From the NCBI RefSeq assembly GCF_000146165.2, contig NC_004347.2:1-64000 (forward strand): a DNA stretch of 64,000 nt, read 5' to 3'. This document shows, one piece after another, positions 43,717 through 57,408 of the stretch; position 1 is the stretch's first letter, and each line of letters opens with the position of its first letter. The notes under the pieces are model-generated. The model was not told the origin of the DNA. It did not search any database and saw only the letters and a program-made list of their open reading frames with translations. Both the position numbers and the translations under genes were made by a program. Source of the DNA: Shewanella oneidensis MR-1 (GTDB taxonomy: Bacteria; Pseudomonadota; Gammaproteobacteria; Enterobacterales; Shewanellaceae).

Positions 43717-44580
43717 ATGACAGTTACATCCCCAATAGTTGATCGCTATGCCGTATTTGGTCATCCAATCGGCCACAGTAAATCCCCCTTTATTCATGGC
43801 CAGTTTGCGGCCTTAACACAGGAATCTTTGACCTATGAAGCGATTCTGGCGCCTATTGATGGTTTTGAAGCTAGCTTAAAAAGCTTTTTCAGTAGCGGAG
43901 GTAAAGGTGCCAATGTGACAGTTCCCTTTAAAGAACAAGCTTTTGCTCTATGTGATAGTTTAAGTGCTGAGGCTGCACTAGCAGGTGCTGTTAATACCTT
44001 AAGCCTGTTGGCTGATGGTTCGATCCGTGGCGATAACACCGATGGTTTAGGGTTAGTTGCCGACCTTATAAGTCACCTGGGCAGTTTGCAGCATAAGCGA
44101 GTCTTATTAGTTGGTGCAGGCGGCGCGGCGCGTGGATGTATCTTGCCTCTGCTCAACGCCGGAGTTGGCCAGTTGGTTATCACAAATCGCACCCAAACTA
44201 AGGCTAAGGATTTAGTGGATATTTTTAGCCAATTAGAAGAGGGGATTTACAAAGATAAACTTCAAGCTTTATCTATGTCTGAGCTTACGGGGGAGTTTGA
44301 ATTAGTGATCAACTCAACCTCGGCCAGTCTTGCAGGTGAATTACCACCCTTGCCCCAATCAATTATCGGTAGCACTACCGTTTGCTACGATATGATGTAT
44401 GGCGCAATGCCTACGGCATTTAACCAATGGGCATTACAGCAGGGGGCTGCTAAGGTGATTGATGGGCTTGGAATGCTTGTCGGCCAAGCAGCTAAGAGCT
44501 TTGCGCTCTGGCGCACTGTCGAGCCTGACACCGCTGTCGTGCTTAAACTGCTCAGGGAAAAACTACAGTTGGACATCTAA
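43717..44580 (+). CDS. aroE: Shikimate dehydrogenase AroE
   Basis: AroE reduces 3-dehydroshikimate to shikimate with NADPH in aromatic amino acid synthesis. The 287-residue protein starts [20 protein letters not shown] and has the signature [29 protein letters not shown] carries the catalytic Lys, and [18 protein letters not shown] is the NADPH-binding loop. The ATG at 43717 lies in good context; upstream frame codons to 43609 are not conserved. Confidence 0.95.
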   Translation: MTVTSPIVDRYAVFGHPIGHSKSPFIHGQFAALTQESLTYEAILAPIDGFEASLKSFFSSGGKGANVTVPFKEQAFALCDSLSAEAALAGAVNTLSLLADGSIRGDNTDGLGLVADLISHLGSLQHKRVLLVGAGGAARGCILPLLNAGVGQLVITNRTQTKAKDLVDIFSQLEEGIYKDKLQALSMSELTGEFELVINSTSASLAGELPPLPQSIIGSTTVCYDMMYGAMPTAFNQWALQQGAAKVIDGLGMLVGQAAKSFALWRTVEPDTAVVLKLLREKLQLDI

Positions 44581-44605
44581 TAGGTATTTATCATAGGAAG
44601 GTAAG

Positions 44606-44881
44606 ATGAACCAAAGCATTTTATTTCCCGATTTGCAGCATTGGGATGACACGAAAAAGCGTATTTGCTTTATTGCTCAGCAACAGGGAATGAATATTAA
44701 GTGCTATATCAGCGCAGCTAAATTACGTGATCTGAATGATTTCACCAGCCAGCCGAGCGTCGACGAAGCTGCTGCAATGCTAGCGTTATTTGATGCGGTG
44801 AGATTTGATGCCGAAGAAATGGCAGAAAACTTAATTGAAGCCGAAGAGTTTGATGAATTGGGTGCCGTACATCTTGGCTAA
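44606..44881 (+). CDS. DUF1488 family protein
   Basis: This 91-residue, strongly acidic protein (DEAAAMLALFDAVRFDAEEM, ending EEFDELGAVHLG) matches the DUF1488 type: N-terminal half with FPDLQHWDDTKKRICFIA and GMNIKCYISAAKLRDL. It lies 25 bases after aroE in the same direction, as in other Shewanella and Vibrio. No function is known. Confidence 0.85.
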   Translation: MNQSILFPDLQHWDDTKKRICFIAQQQGMNIKCYISAAKLRDLNDFTSQPSVDEAAAMLALFDAVRFDAEEMAENLIEAEEFDELGAVHLG

Positions 44882-44920
44882 GCCAAGGGGCTCGCTAAGA
44901 AAAAGTGGCATGCAAAGATT

Positions 44921-44957
44921 AAGTGAATGGCAGGTGTCGATACCCTGCCTTTCACTT
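44921..44957. terminator. Terminator-like inverted repeat between convergent genes
   Basis: AAGTGAATGGCAGG, TGTCGATAC, CCTGCCTTTCACTT (one bulge) between the DUF1488 gene and the carbonic anhydrase gene. Confidence 0.65.
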
Positions 44958-44972
44958 GTCGCTATATACAAA

Positions 44973-45521
44973 TTAGTTCGGCTGAGGCTCTGCTAAGTAT
45001 TCATTTTTTAAACGTACATAGTTATCCGCTGATTCGGGTAAAAACTTCAATTCAGCTTCTGTTAAAGGTCTCGCCTGTTTCGCGGGGCTTCCCACATATA
45101 AATAGCCACTTTCTAATACTTTACCCGGCGGCACTAACGACCCTGCACCTAAGATCACATCATCTTCTAAAATCGCACCGTCAAGAATAATCGCCCCCAT
45201 CCCCACTAAAACACGATTACCAACCTTGCAGCCATGCAGCATTGCCTTATGTCCAATAGTCACATCATCACCAATAATCAGAGGGTGACCTTCAGGGCGA
45301 GAGGCTGACTTACGGGTCACATGCAATATACTGCCATCCTGCACATTCGAGCGTTTACCAATTCGAATATGATTAACATCCCCACGAGCTGCAACCATGG
45401 GCCAAATGCTAGCGTCTGTATCTAACGCAATATCACCAACGAGCACTGAAGCTGCGTCCACATACACATTATCGCCGAGTTGTGGATGAATTCCTTGGTA
45501 AGTTCTGAGTGGCCCTGCCAT
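44973..45521 (-). CDS. Gamma-class carbonic anhydrase-like protein (YrdA)
   Basis: The 182-residue protein is a left-handed beta-helix of the gamma carbonic anhydrase family. It begins MAGPLRTYQGIHPQLGDNVY, has hexapeptide repeats from about residue 18 to 150, and the metal ligand His residues in ILHVTRK, GHKAMLHGC and nearby. ARGDVNHIRIGKRSNVQDGS is the conserved catalytic-loop segment. Activity is not established for this subgroup (YrdA in E. coli). It is near aroE, as in E. coli. Confidence 0.92.
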   Translation of the reverse strand: MAGPLRTYQGIHPQLGDNVYVDAASVLVGDIALDTDASIWPMVAARGDVNHIRIGKRSNVQDGSILHVTRKSASRPEGHPLIIGDDVTIGHKAMLHGCKVGNRVLVGMGAIILDGAILEDDVILGAGSLVPPGKVLESGYLYVGSPAKQARPLTEAELKFLPESADNYVRLKNEYLAEPQPN

Positions 45522-46106
45522 AAAAAGTCCCTAAATTGAGTGGTTTTTAGCATTATAAAGGCTAAAAACTGACAGGTCAGGTTAAATATCCAACGAACAT
45601 CGCAAAAAAGTCAATTATCTTAAAATTAAGGCTTGCACAAAAAGTTCAGCTGCCTATAATGCGCATCCACTGACACGGCAGGCAGCGAAAGCTAACGCGG
45701 TTTCAGGTTGAATCGAATGCAAAATGTGCAGTTGATTCGAAAGCGCCAAGAAGTTTGTAAAAACGCCTTGACGCGACAAGGGAAATGCGTAGAATACACA
45801 GCCCTAGCCAACTGGAAGCGTTAATCGCACCAGTGTGGTGCTCAGGTTCTCTGATGAGACTGAGGTGCTCTTTAACAATCTAAACAAGAAATCTGTGTGG
45901 ACACTCACAGGTGTTGAGTTAATCGAAATTACTCTGCCGTTTGGCGAGTAATCAAAGAATTAAATCAATGATTCCAAATCACTTCGGTGATGAGTGTTCA
46001 TAGCAATATGTACATAATTTTGGTTTCGCTTTCTTCTCTTTATGAAGAGATGGCGGAAACAAATGACAGAATTCATTGAGCCGTTTCTTCGGAAACAACA
46101 AAACTT
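45522..46106 (+). promoter_or_regulatory. rRNA operon promoter and leader region
   Basis: No gene lies here. An A/T-rich UP-element-like tract is at about 45603-45629. Promoter P1 has TTGCAC at 45633-45638 and TATAAT at 45655-45660 (16-base spacer), followed by a GCGC discriminator typical of stringent control. P2 has TTGACG at 45768-45773 and TAGAAT at 45790-45795 (16-base spacer). The antitermination boxA TGCTCTTTAACA is at 45866-45877. 16S processing stem sequences lie between boxA and 46106. Confidence 0.88.
45866..45877 (+). promoter_or_regulatory. boxA antitermination site of the rrn leader
   Basis: TGCTCTTTAACA equals the E. coli boxA consensus, the NusB/S10 loading site. A second copy, TGTTCTTTAACA, is in the 16S-23S spacer at 47752-47763. 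Confidence 0.85.
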
Positions 46107-47649
<1,543 letters not shown>

Positions 47650-47960
47650 CCTATACGACTAACTTGATGTTTGTTGAGTGTTCACACAGATGGCTTGTTG
47701 AACTTCCTGTAAGGGAAGGGAGAGCGACATGCACCGCGAGCCGGTAAGCATTGTTCTTTAACAATTTGGAAAGCTGATAGTAATTAACACAATGATGTCT
47801 GTCGTTGTGTTAATACGAAAAAAATTGAGTTCTTAACACACTTTTTAAGTGTCTTGAATATTCAAGTCTAAGGCGAGTCCATCTTCTTGGTCGAAGATGA
47901 GACAAGTAAAACCAGCTGGTCGCAACGACGCAAGTGATGTGAAACTCATTTGGGTTGTAT
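47650..47960 (+). other. 16S-23S spacer without tRNA
   Basis: These 311 bases contain no tRNA gene. They hold the spacer boxA (47752-47763) and an imperfect inverted repeat TAACACAATGA / TCGTTGTGTTA (47785-47813) that is probably part of the rRNA processing stem. Confidence 0.8.
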
Positions 47961-50853
<2,893 letters not shown>

Positions 50854-50901
50854 ACAACCCAGATGGGTTTTACTGAAAATGTTCCAGACATTTTCCAGTA
50901 C

Positions 50902-50921
50902 TTCCTCCTTCCCTGGAGGTC
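50902..50921. repeat. Short dispersed palindromic repeat, copy in 23S-5S spacer
   Basis: TTCCTCCTTCCCTGGAGGTC, a 20-base segment containing the palindrome CCTCC...GGAGG. It differs at one position from the copy at 59739-59758. Upstream similarity (TGTTCC.GACAT) extends both copies leftward to 50880 and 59716. Confidence 0.55.
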
Positions 50922-51056
50922 GTACAGTACTTAGACGAATACAAACACTTAAGAAGTGATACTCAATACAGCTTTCTAAATTAATAAATAAGACAAGAGT
51001 AGGTTCTAGGACCTAGCAGCACGCAGTGCGCTCTCGAGTCTTGTTTATACCGAATT

Positions 51057-51176
51057 TGCTTGGTGACAATAGCATTGTGGTCCCACCTGATCCCATCCCG
51101 AACTCAGAAGTGAAACGCAATCGCGCCGATGGTAGTGTGGGGTCTCCCCATGTGAGAGTAGGTCATCGCCAAGCGC
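51057..51176 (+). rRNA. 5S ribosomal RNA
   Basis: TGCTTGGTGAC pairs with the 3' GCCAAGCGC; the central CCGAACTCAGAAGTGAAACG is conserved. About 120 nt; ends fixed by comparison with E. coli. Confidence 0.95.
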
Positions 51177-51210
51177 CTAATTTAGCTTAATGTGCAAACG
51201 TTAAGTTAAA

Positions 51211-51287
51211 GGAGCGGTAGTTCAGTTGGTTAGAATACCGGCCTGTCACGCCGGGGGTCGCGGGTTCGAGTCCCGTCCGCTCCGCCA
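51211..51287 (+). tRNA. tRNA-Asp (GTC)
   Basis: A 77-base gene with acceptor GGAGCGG paired to CCGCTCC, encoded GCCA 3' end, anticodon GTC at 51245-51247 and GGTTCGAGTCC T arm. It is the distal tRNA of this rRNA operon. Confidence 0.97.
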
Positions 51288-51298
51288 ACATAAAGATG

Positions 51299-51329
51299 AA
51301 AGCCTCTACAGCAATGTAGAGGCTTTTTT
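51299..51329 (+). terminator. Rho-independent terminator of the rrn operon
   Basis: AAAGCCTCTACA, GCAA, TGTAGAGGCTTTTTT just after tRNA-Asp. Confidence 0.92.
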
Positions 51330-51440
51330 CGTATTTGCGTCGCTGCATCTTTTGCAAGGCTCTCGTCCGAATCAGCTTCGTAACGCTACGCGTTCATAAG
51401 CGCATCGCTGTGCGATAGACTCCTGCCACTATTTAAGATG

Positions 51441-51471
51441 AAAGCCTCTGCGGTAATGCTGAGGCTTTTTT
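51441..51471 (+). terminator. Second, related terminator
   Basis: AAAGCCTCTGC...GCTGAGGCTTTTTT, one stem mismatch; nearly the same flanks as the terminator at 51299-51329. Confidence 0.8.
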
Positions 51472-51727
51472 GATTTGCCATTACGGATAACTTGATGCTC
51501 TATATTCCCACGTCCGCCTCATTCTTCGTGGGTGTTTATGCTATTTTTTGGCTTTGATTAAAAGAGCTTAGCGGTTTGTTTATGCTAGACTACGGGTTTT
51601 ATGGATAGACTGGCTTATTTTTCATTTATGGAATTGGGGTTGTGCGCCACTTGGCAGTATTGAACTGTGTTTCTGCCTTCACATAAATTAAACGATATAA
51701 TGTTTATCCATTATTACGAGTAATAAA

Positions 51728-51979
51728 ATGAATTGTCGTCTAGGCTGCGGTGCTTGTTGTATTGCGCCGTCAATCAGCAGTGTGATCCCTGGAATGCCAA
51801 ATGGTAAGGCCGCAGGTGAGCGTTGTGTGCAGCTCAGTGATGATAATTTATGTTTGATTTTCGGCTCGCCTGAACGCCCCGCGGTTTGTTGTGATTTTGA
51901 AGCGTCTTTGGATGTATGTGGGCATTCGAATGAAGAGGCGCTCTGGTTGATCACAAACCTAGAATCTCAAACATCTTAA
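51728..51979 (+). CDS. YkgJ-family cysteine cluster protein
   Basis: The 83-residue product begins MNCRLGCGACCIAPSISS and has further cysteines at RCVQL, NLCLIF and VCCDF, forming the CxxCGxCC cluster of the YkgJ/UPF0153 type, thought to bind zinc or an iron-sulfur cluster. It is 24 bases upstream of nsrR, an iron-sulfur regulator, and probably co-transcribed. Function is not known. Confidence 0.87.
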   Translation: MNCRLGCGACCIAPSISSVIPGMPNGKAAGERCVQLSDDNLCLIFGSPERPAVCCDFEASLDVCGHSNEEALWLITNLESQTS

Positions 51980-52003
51980 TAGTTTATTGCTGACAGGTGA
52001 ATT

Positions 52004-52459
52004 ATGCAGTTAACACGCTATACCGATTTTGGTGTTCGCACGCTAATGTATCTGGCGGTTCAGCCCGATAGAACTACGCTTTTTAGGATTTCAGAAATTA
52101 CTGAAGTCTTTGATTTGTCACCAAATCATGTTTCGAAAATAGTACACCACCTAGGCAAGTTAGGTTACTTAGAAACCATACGCGGTAAAATGGGCGGATT
52201 TCGTTTAGGCAAACCGGCGGGCGAGATTAATTTAGGGCAACTCATTCGCTCCTTAGAAAATTCGCTGGCGCCGATCGATTGCAGCAAACCTTACTGTCGA
52301 TTCACTCCTGCTTGTCAGTTGAAAGGTGTATTAGCCCAAGCGGTTGAGGCATATTTAAATGTGCTTGATCAGTACAGCTTACTAGATATTGTAAGCAATC
52401 GTAATGAGTTGCTGGCATTGTTGCCGGATATGTCTATTTCTGTCTTACAGTTAGATTAG
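52004..52459 (+). CDS. nsrR: Nitric-oxide-sensing Rrf2-family repressor NsrR
   Basis: NsrR represses nitric-oxide stress genes and loses DNA binding when its iron-sulfur cluster reacts with NO. The 151-residue protein has an N-terminal winged helix (MQLTRYTDFGVRTLMYLAV, with NHVSKIVHHLGKLGYLETI), the GGFRLGKPAGEINLG wing region, and the cluster ligands in DCSKPYCRFTPACQLKG, spaced C-x5-C-x5-C as in NsrR. The 3' end overlaps the convergent yibQ gene by 26 bases. Confidence 0.92.
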   Translation: MQLTRYTDFGVRTLMYLAVQPDRTTLFRISEITEVFDLSPNHVSKIVHHLGKLGYLETIRGKMGGFRLGKPAGEINLGQLIRSLENSLAPIDCSKPYCRFTPACQLKGVLAQAVEAYLNVLDQYSLLDIVSNRNELLALLPDMSISVLQLD

Positions 52460-53189
52460 CCCCTTTTTCATGGGCTAGTTTGATGGGCAACAAGCGTGAT
52501 GTCGGTACTAGCTCAATCCCTTCCGCCTTCAGGCGTGCTAAGTTGGCTTTTAAGAAGTGAATGGTTTCGGGGTAAGGATGCGCGATGGCCACTAAACTGC
52601 CTTGTGCGTGAGCCTGACTTATCATCAAGTTAAATTGTCTTTCTAGTGCTTGAGTGCTGACATCATTGTCGAGAAATAGCTGACGTCGAAGTAGTGGCAC
52701 ACCGAGTTGATCTGCCCTATCTCCCGCCTTGGTAAATTTAGTCGTCATGCTGTCGACAAAATAGAACTGCTTCTGTTTGAGCGTTTCCATCACCCAGAGC
52801 ATGGGGTCATCAAGCTGCGTGAGTAAGCTGCCCATATGATTGTTGGCACCTTTAGCGAAGGGTACACTGGCCATGGCGGCAAGTACGCTGCTACGAATTT
52901 GTGCTTCGTTCATATTATTGGTTAATCCACCAACGCCTAAGGCTTTGCCATTTAGCGCCTGCATGGGTAAATGCAGCATAATTTCGTGACCATTTGCGTG
53001 TGCGGCTTTGGCCAGTTTGCTGCTCAGTGGCGTGTGCGGTAATACCGACAGCGTGACAGAACTCGGCAACGAAAGTACGGCTTCGTCGGTATGACGATAG
53101 CCAATGTCATCGATGATCAGGGCAATTTGAGCCGCATTGCTCGGGGCAACACTGATAGTCCAAAGAGCCAAAATGTAAAGTAGACGCAC
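52434..53189 (-). CDS. yibQ: Divergent polysaccharide deacetylase family protein (YibQ)
   Basis: The 251-residue protein has an N-terminal signal peptide (LLYILALWTISVAPSNA) and a divergent NodB-like fold with QIALIIDDIGYRHTDEAVL, HEIMLHLPMQALNGKALG and NNHMGSLLTQ. It keeps Asp/His residues resembling the metal site of polysaccharide deacetylases, but the substrate is unknown. It is the last gene of the gpmI-envC-ctpA-yibQ run. Confidence 0.9.
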   Translation of the reverse strand: MRLLYILALWTISVAPSNAAQIALIIDDIGYRHTDEAVLSLPSSVTLSVLPHTPLSSKLAKAAHANGHEIMLHLPMQALNGKALGVGGLTNNMNEAQIRSSVLAAMASVPFAKGANNHMGSLLTQLDDPMLWVMETLKQKQFYFVDSMTTKFTKAGDRADQLGVPLLRRQLFLDNDVSTQALERQFNLMISQAHAQGSLVAIAHPYPETIHFLKANLARLKAEGIELVPTSRLLPIKLAHEKGANLTVRQK

Positions 53190-53198
53190 CGTTTCTTC

Positions 53199-54407
53199 TT
53201 ATTCGTCATGATGTTGCATCCAAGTGATAGCTGAAGTGACAATCGTGTCTTGGCTGACATCGGTTCGTGCAGAGATAGCGTCGATTATAGGCATATTCTT
53301 TTGATTGGAGCCAGTTTCGGAGACTACTTTGATGTCGGGCTTAATCCCTATGTCGTGGATATTCTCCCCTTTAGGCGTGTTGTACTGGGCTATGGTCAGT
53401 TTGACCGCATTGCCGTTGTTAAGAATAGGAATAAGGCTTTGCACTGTTCCTTTACCAAAGCTGGTTTCGCCTAGGAGTTTTGCCCGGCCATTTTCTTGCA
53501 ATGCGGCGGCCAGTACTTCTGATGCTGATGCGGAGCCTTTATTGATTAGCACTAGCATGGGTACGTTGGCGAGCATGGTTTGCGGTGAGGCGTAATAGTC
53601 TGAATTGGCATCAAAAAAACGGCCAGAGGTGGAGACGATTCGCCCTTTTGCCAAAAAGAGGTCGGCAATATTAATTGCCTGATCGAGCAGGCCGCCGGGA
53701 TTATTGCGTAGGTCCAATATCAAGCCCGTTAACTGAGTGCCTTGCCATTGGCTCAGGGTGCGTACCATATCTTCGGTAGAGTCTTCTTGAAAGCTGCTGA
53801 GCCTTACGTAGCCAATGTTCCCATCCAATAATTTGCTCGCGACCGACTGAATTGTGATTGTGCTAGGTTTTAACATCACCTCAAATTCTGCTTCGTCATT
53901 ACGGTGTTTTAGCGTGAGGCGAATACTTTGATGACTCAAACTGTGTTGCTTGATTTGGTTAAGAATATCCGCAAGGTTAGTTTCTGTCGTGGGGGTGTTA
54001 TTCAGCTTGATAATGATGTCACCGGCTTGAATCCCAGCCTGTTCGGCTGGGGAGTTCGCAAAGGGGGCAATGATGCTGATATGGTCTTTTTCGCTGGCGA
54101 CTTCAAAGCCAAAGCCGAAGTACTCACCCCGATTTGAATCTTTTAGATCGAGTAATTCTTGGTGATTTAGAAAGCTTGAATAGGGATCTAAATGCTCAAA
54201 GATGCCTTTAATTGCCGCTTGAACAAGCTCATCCTTAGTCACAGTTTTAACGTAATAGGTTTCGACCGTTTCGAGCACATCCTGCAATAGCGGGTAATCA
54301 AAGTCACTTCGATACGACTTGGTATTCTCTTGACTGGATAGGCTAATAGACAGGCCTAAGCTTAGGCCGAGTCCAAGACTGGCGATATTGCGGAGTAGAT
54401 GTTTCAT
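53199..54407 (-). CDS. S41-family C-terminal processing peptidase (CtpA-like)
   Basis: The 402-residue protein has a signal peptide (SLGLGLSLGLSISLSS), a PDZ domain (about residues 90-170, FGFGFEVASEKDHISIIAPF) and the S41 protease core with the catalytic Ser in GSASASEVLAAALQE and the Lys in GETSFGKGTVQS. It is a periplasmic, Ser-Lys dyad protease. Next to envC and gpmI this is the usual gammaproteobacterial context, and it may take part in cell-wall hydrolase control. Confidence 0.94.
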   Translation of the reverse strand: MKHLLRNIASLGLGLSLGLSISLSSQENTKSYRSDFDYPLLQDVLETVETYYVKTVTKDELVQAAIKGIFEHLDPYSSFLNHQELLDLKDSNRGEYFGFGFEVASEKDHISIIAPFANSPAEQAGIQAGDIIIKLNNTPTTETNLADILNQIKQHSLSHQSIRLTLKHRNDEAEFEVMLKPSTITIQSVASKLLDGNIGYVRLSSFQEDSTEDMVRTLSQWQGTQLTGLILDLRNNPGGLLDQAINIADLFLAKGRIVSTSGRFFDANSDYYASPQTMLANVPMLVLINKGSASASEVLAAALQENGRAKLLGETSFGKGTVQSLIPILNNGNAVKLTIAQYNTPKGENIHDIGIKPDIKVVSETGSNQKNMPIIDAISARTDVSQDTIVTSAITWMQHHDE

Positions 54408-54455
54408 AGCCGTCCCCTGTGATGATGGGGACGGCCATTTTAGCGACAGTACTTA

Positions 54456-55589
54456 TTAGCGACAGTACTTGGCTGGATCGACGGCTTGCCCCTTATATCT
54501 TATTTCAAAGTATAGGCCAGGCTCAGTCTGTCCACCCGAACGTCCGACTAAAGCTATCGCTTCACCGGTTTTTACCATTTCTCCGGGGCTTTTTAACAGG
54601 GTCTGCGCATGGCCATAGAGGCTCATGTAGCCTTTGCCATGGTCGATCACCATCACCATACCAAAGCCTTTTAGCCAGTCGGCATAGATCACTTTACCAC
54701 CGGAAACCGCGCGGATATTTTGCCCTTCGGGCGCGGATAACATGGTGCCTTTCCACACCACTTGGCCGGATCTGGGGCTACCAAAGCTGGCACTAACGCG
54801 GCCTTTGGTCGGCCATTTAAGTTTGCCGCCTTGTTTATCAAAGCCTTCCATCGAAGGATTGTCACGCATCGCCTTTAGTGCTTGTTCAACAACCCGTTTT
54901 AAGCTGGCTTCCTCGATTTGCAGTTGTTCGAGTTCAGCACCTTTAGTGTTTAAGGTTCGCTGTAATTCATTGAGGGTTAACTGACGTTGATCTTGTTCTT
55001 GATTCAAGCGCTTAGATTGCACTTGTTGCTCGGCCATCAAGGTAGTCAATTGTTTTTGCTTGCTGGTTTGGGTTACTTTAATCTCATCAAGCTCAGTGAT
55101 TGTTTGTTTTAACTCGTTAATCGATTTCATCCGCGCTTTGTTGAGATATTGGTAATAGGCCAACATCCGCTCAATGGTGGCGGGACTCTGCTGGTTCAGC
55201 ATCATCTTAGTGTAATCGTGGTTACCGGCTAGATAGGCGCTCGAAAGTTGTTTTGAAAGCGTATTTTGCTGGCTAACCTTAAGACTTTCTAACTCTTCTT
55301 GGCGTTGTTTGAGTTCGGCAAGCGTATTATCAATCTGCGCCAAACTGGTTTTGGTGCTATTGACCTTTTTGGCGGCGGCTGCAATCGCTTCTTCATCGCT
55401 ACGTAGCAATGCGAGTAACTTTTCCCGCTGTTTACTGGTGTTTTTAAGCGCGCTTTGTTGTTGGTTGATTTGCGCTTGGATGGATTTCAACTCGGACTGG
55501 CGCTTCTCCAAATTAGAAGCGTAGACCGAGAAAGATAACATCATAAAGCCAGCAATAATGCTGGCTTTAACGGGGAGTCGAGTGCTCAC
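54456..55589 (-). CDS. envC: Murein hydrolase activator EnvC
   Basis: EnvC activates the amidases AmiA and AmiB at the division septum. The 377-residue protein has a signal peptide (VKASIIAGFMMLSFSVYA), a long coiled coil (about residues 25-245, Gln/Lys/Glu-rich), and a C-terminal LytM domain (about 265-377) starting KLKWPTKGRVSASFGSPRSG. The metal-ligand positions are degenerate: the first His is replaced and only GHAQ remains, as expected for a non-catalytic EnvC. Confidence 0.95.
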   Translation of the reverse strand: MSTRLPVKASIIAGFMMLSFSVYASNLEKRQSELKSIQAQINQQQSALKNTSKQREKLLALLRSDEEAIAAAAKKVNSTKTSLAQIDNTLAELKQRQEELESLKVSQQNTLSKQLSSAYLAGNHDYTKMMLNQQSPATIERMLAYYQYLNKARMKSINELKQTITELDEIKVTQTSKQKQLTTLMAEQQVQSKRLNQEQDQRQLTLNELQRTLNTKGAELEQLQIEEASLKRVVEQALKAMRDNPSMEGFDKQGGKLKWPTKGRVSASFGSPRSGQVVWKGTMLSAPEGQNIRAVSGGKVIYADWLKGFGMVMVIDHGKGYMSLYGHAQTLLKSPGEMVKTGEAIALVGRSGGQTEPGLYFEIRYKGQAVDPAKYCR

Positions 55590-55599
55590 TAGGTAACAA

Positions 55600-57144
55600 C
55601 TACTCTTTAACGTGGATTAAGGGCTTGCCCGTCATCTCTGCTGGAATGGATTCACCCATTAGGTGCAGAATTGTTGGGGCGACATCGCTCAGTTTACCGC
55701 CTTTATCAATGGTGGCATCGCGGCCAACAAACACAAAGGGCACAAGTTCACTGGTGTGCGCTGTATGGGCTTGACCCGTGGTTTCGTCGGTCATTTGCTC
55801 GGCGTTGCCATGGTCTGCGGTAATAATACATTCACCGCCCACTTTTGCCAGCGCTTCAACCACTCGGCCGATACAGGCATCAACGGCTTCACAGGCTTTA
55901 ACCGCGGCGTCAAAGTTGCCTGTGTGGCCAACCATATCACCATTCGGGTAGTTACAGATAATCACATCGTATTTAGTTGACTCAATCGCCGCAACTAACT
56001 TGTCGGTCAGCTCGGTTGAGCTCATCTCAGGTTGCAGATCGTAGGTCGCCACTTTAGGGGAGTTGATCAGAATGCGATCCTCCCCGTTAAATGGCTCTTC
56101 CTTACCGCCGTTGAAGAAGAAGGTTACATGGGCGTATTTTTCAGTTTCGGAGATACGTAACTGAGTACGGCCGCGATTTTGTAGCACTTCACCTAAGGTA
56201 TTAACTAGGTTGTCAGACGGGTAGGCAATCGGCGCTTTGATATCGGCGGCGTATTCCGTCAGGGTGACAAAGTTAACCTTTGGCGTTACCGCACGTGCAA
56301 AGCCGTCAAACTCTGGATTGATAAAGCTGCGGGTGATTTGGCGGGCACGGTCGGCACGGAAGTTCATAAATATCAGTGCATCACCATCTTGCAAGGTCGC
56401 AACTTGGCCGTTGGCATCGGTAATTGCCGATGAAGACACAAACTCATCGTTCTCATCGCGGCTGTAGGCGGCTTCTAATGCAGTAACAGCGTTGTCGTAT
56501 TGGAATTTTGACTTGCCTTGGGTGATTAAATCGTAGGCTTGTGAGACGCGGTCCCAGCGGTTATCGCGATCCATGGCAAAGTAACGGCCGATGATCGAGG
56601 CGATTCGGCCATGGCCTAATGTAGTAAACAGATCATCAAAATGACTTAGGCTACTTTTGGCGCTACGCGGTGGCGTGTCACGACCGTCTAAAAAGGCATG
56701 TAAATACACTTTAGTGGCACCGCGAGCAACCGCCATCCGGCACATGGCTTCGATATGCTCTTCATGGCTGTGTACGCCACCGGGTGAGAGCAAGCCCATA
56801 ATGTGCACCGCACCGCCGGTTTTAACTGCTGCGTCTACGGCATCGCATAGGGCGGGATTTTGTTCAAACTCATGATCCGCAATGGCTTTACTGATGCGGG
56901 TCAACTCTTGGTAAACGATTCGGCCAGAACCTAAGTTGATATGGCCTACTTCAGAGTTCCCCATCTGTCCATCGGGCAAGCCTACATCTAAGCCGGAGCC
57001 AGAAATTAAACCATGGGCATATTGGGCGTTGAGACGGTCGAGTACTGGCGTATTCGCGTGGTAAACCGCATTCATATGCGTATTTTCACGGTAACCCCAG
57101 CCATCGAGGATCAACAACGCGATTGGACGTTTAGTTGTCGTCAT
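55600..57144 (-). CDS. gpmI: 2,3-bisphosphoglycerate-independent phosphoglycerate mutase
   Basis: GpmI interconverts 3- and 2-phosphoglycerate in glycolysis, using two manganese ions. The 514-residue protein has the alkaline-phosphatase-type core with [13 protein letters not shown], the catalytic Ser in [20 protein letters not shown], and the metal-ligand region [15 protein letters not shown]. It leads the gpmI-envC-ctpA-yibQ run, in the order found in vibrios and Shewanella. Confidence 0.97.
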   Translation of the reverse strand: MTTTKRPIALLILDGWGYRENTHMNAVYHANTPVLDRLNAQYAHGLISGSGLDVGLPDGQMGNSEVGHINLGSGRIVYQELTRISKAIADHEFEQNPALCDAVDAAVKTGGAVHIMGLLSPGGVHSHEEHIEAMCRMAVARGATKVYLHAFLDGRDTPPRSAKSSLSHFDDLFTTLGHGRIASIIGRYFAMDRDNRWDRVSQAYDLITQGKSKFQYDNAVTALEAAYSRDENDEFVSSSAITDANGQVATLQDGDALIFMNFRADRARQITRSFINPEFDGFARAVTPKVNFVTLTEYAADIKAPIAYPSDNLVNTLGEVLQNRGRTQLRISETEKYAHVTFFFNGGKEEPFNGEDRILINSPKVATYDLQPEMSSTELTDKLVAAIESTKYDVIICNYPNGDMVGHTGNFDAAVKACEAVDACIGRVVEALAKVGGECIITADHGNAEQMTDETTGQAHTAHTSELVPFVFVGRDATIDKGGKLSDVAPTILHLMGESIPAEMTGKPLIHVKE

Positions 57145-57408
57145 GGTGATACCTTTAAAGTTTAAGGAAGCTAAAGAAATCTGAAATTGGTTAAATATTA
57201 CTACGTAAGCGGGGTACGAAAAAGCGCTTTACCTAGATTAAGGTCATCGAATGGCTATTTCAGCGGATTCTGTGAGCCTTGGGATAATCCTGATGGCGCA
57301 AGGGCTGGGCTGTGTTCTAGAACTGTGACTAAACTGCTGCAATCTGCCATGGCAATGGGTATACTCTGAGCCCTTATCGAATTTTCCCCATTTATACGGG
57401 CTGTAACC

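Larger units (their letters stand above)
51288..51727. other. rrn downstream region with duplicated terminators
   Basis: No gene is seen in these 440 bases. Two related hairpin-plus-T-run terminators (51299-51329 and 51441-51471) share the frame AAGATGAAAGCCTC...GAGGCTTTTTT and are separated by about 110 bases of unrecognised sequence. The remaining 250 bases before ykgJ show nothing distinctive. Confidence 0.7.

Noticed and set aside
47650..47960. Possible Ile, Ala or Glu tRNA in the 16S-23S spacer
   Set aside because: No cloverleaf or T-arm GGTTCGA motif in the spacer; only boxA and processing repeats are seen.
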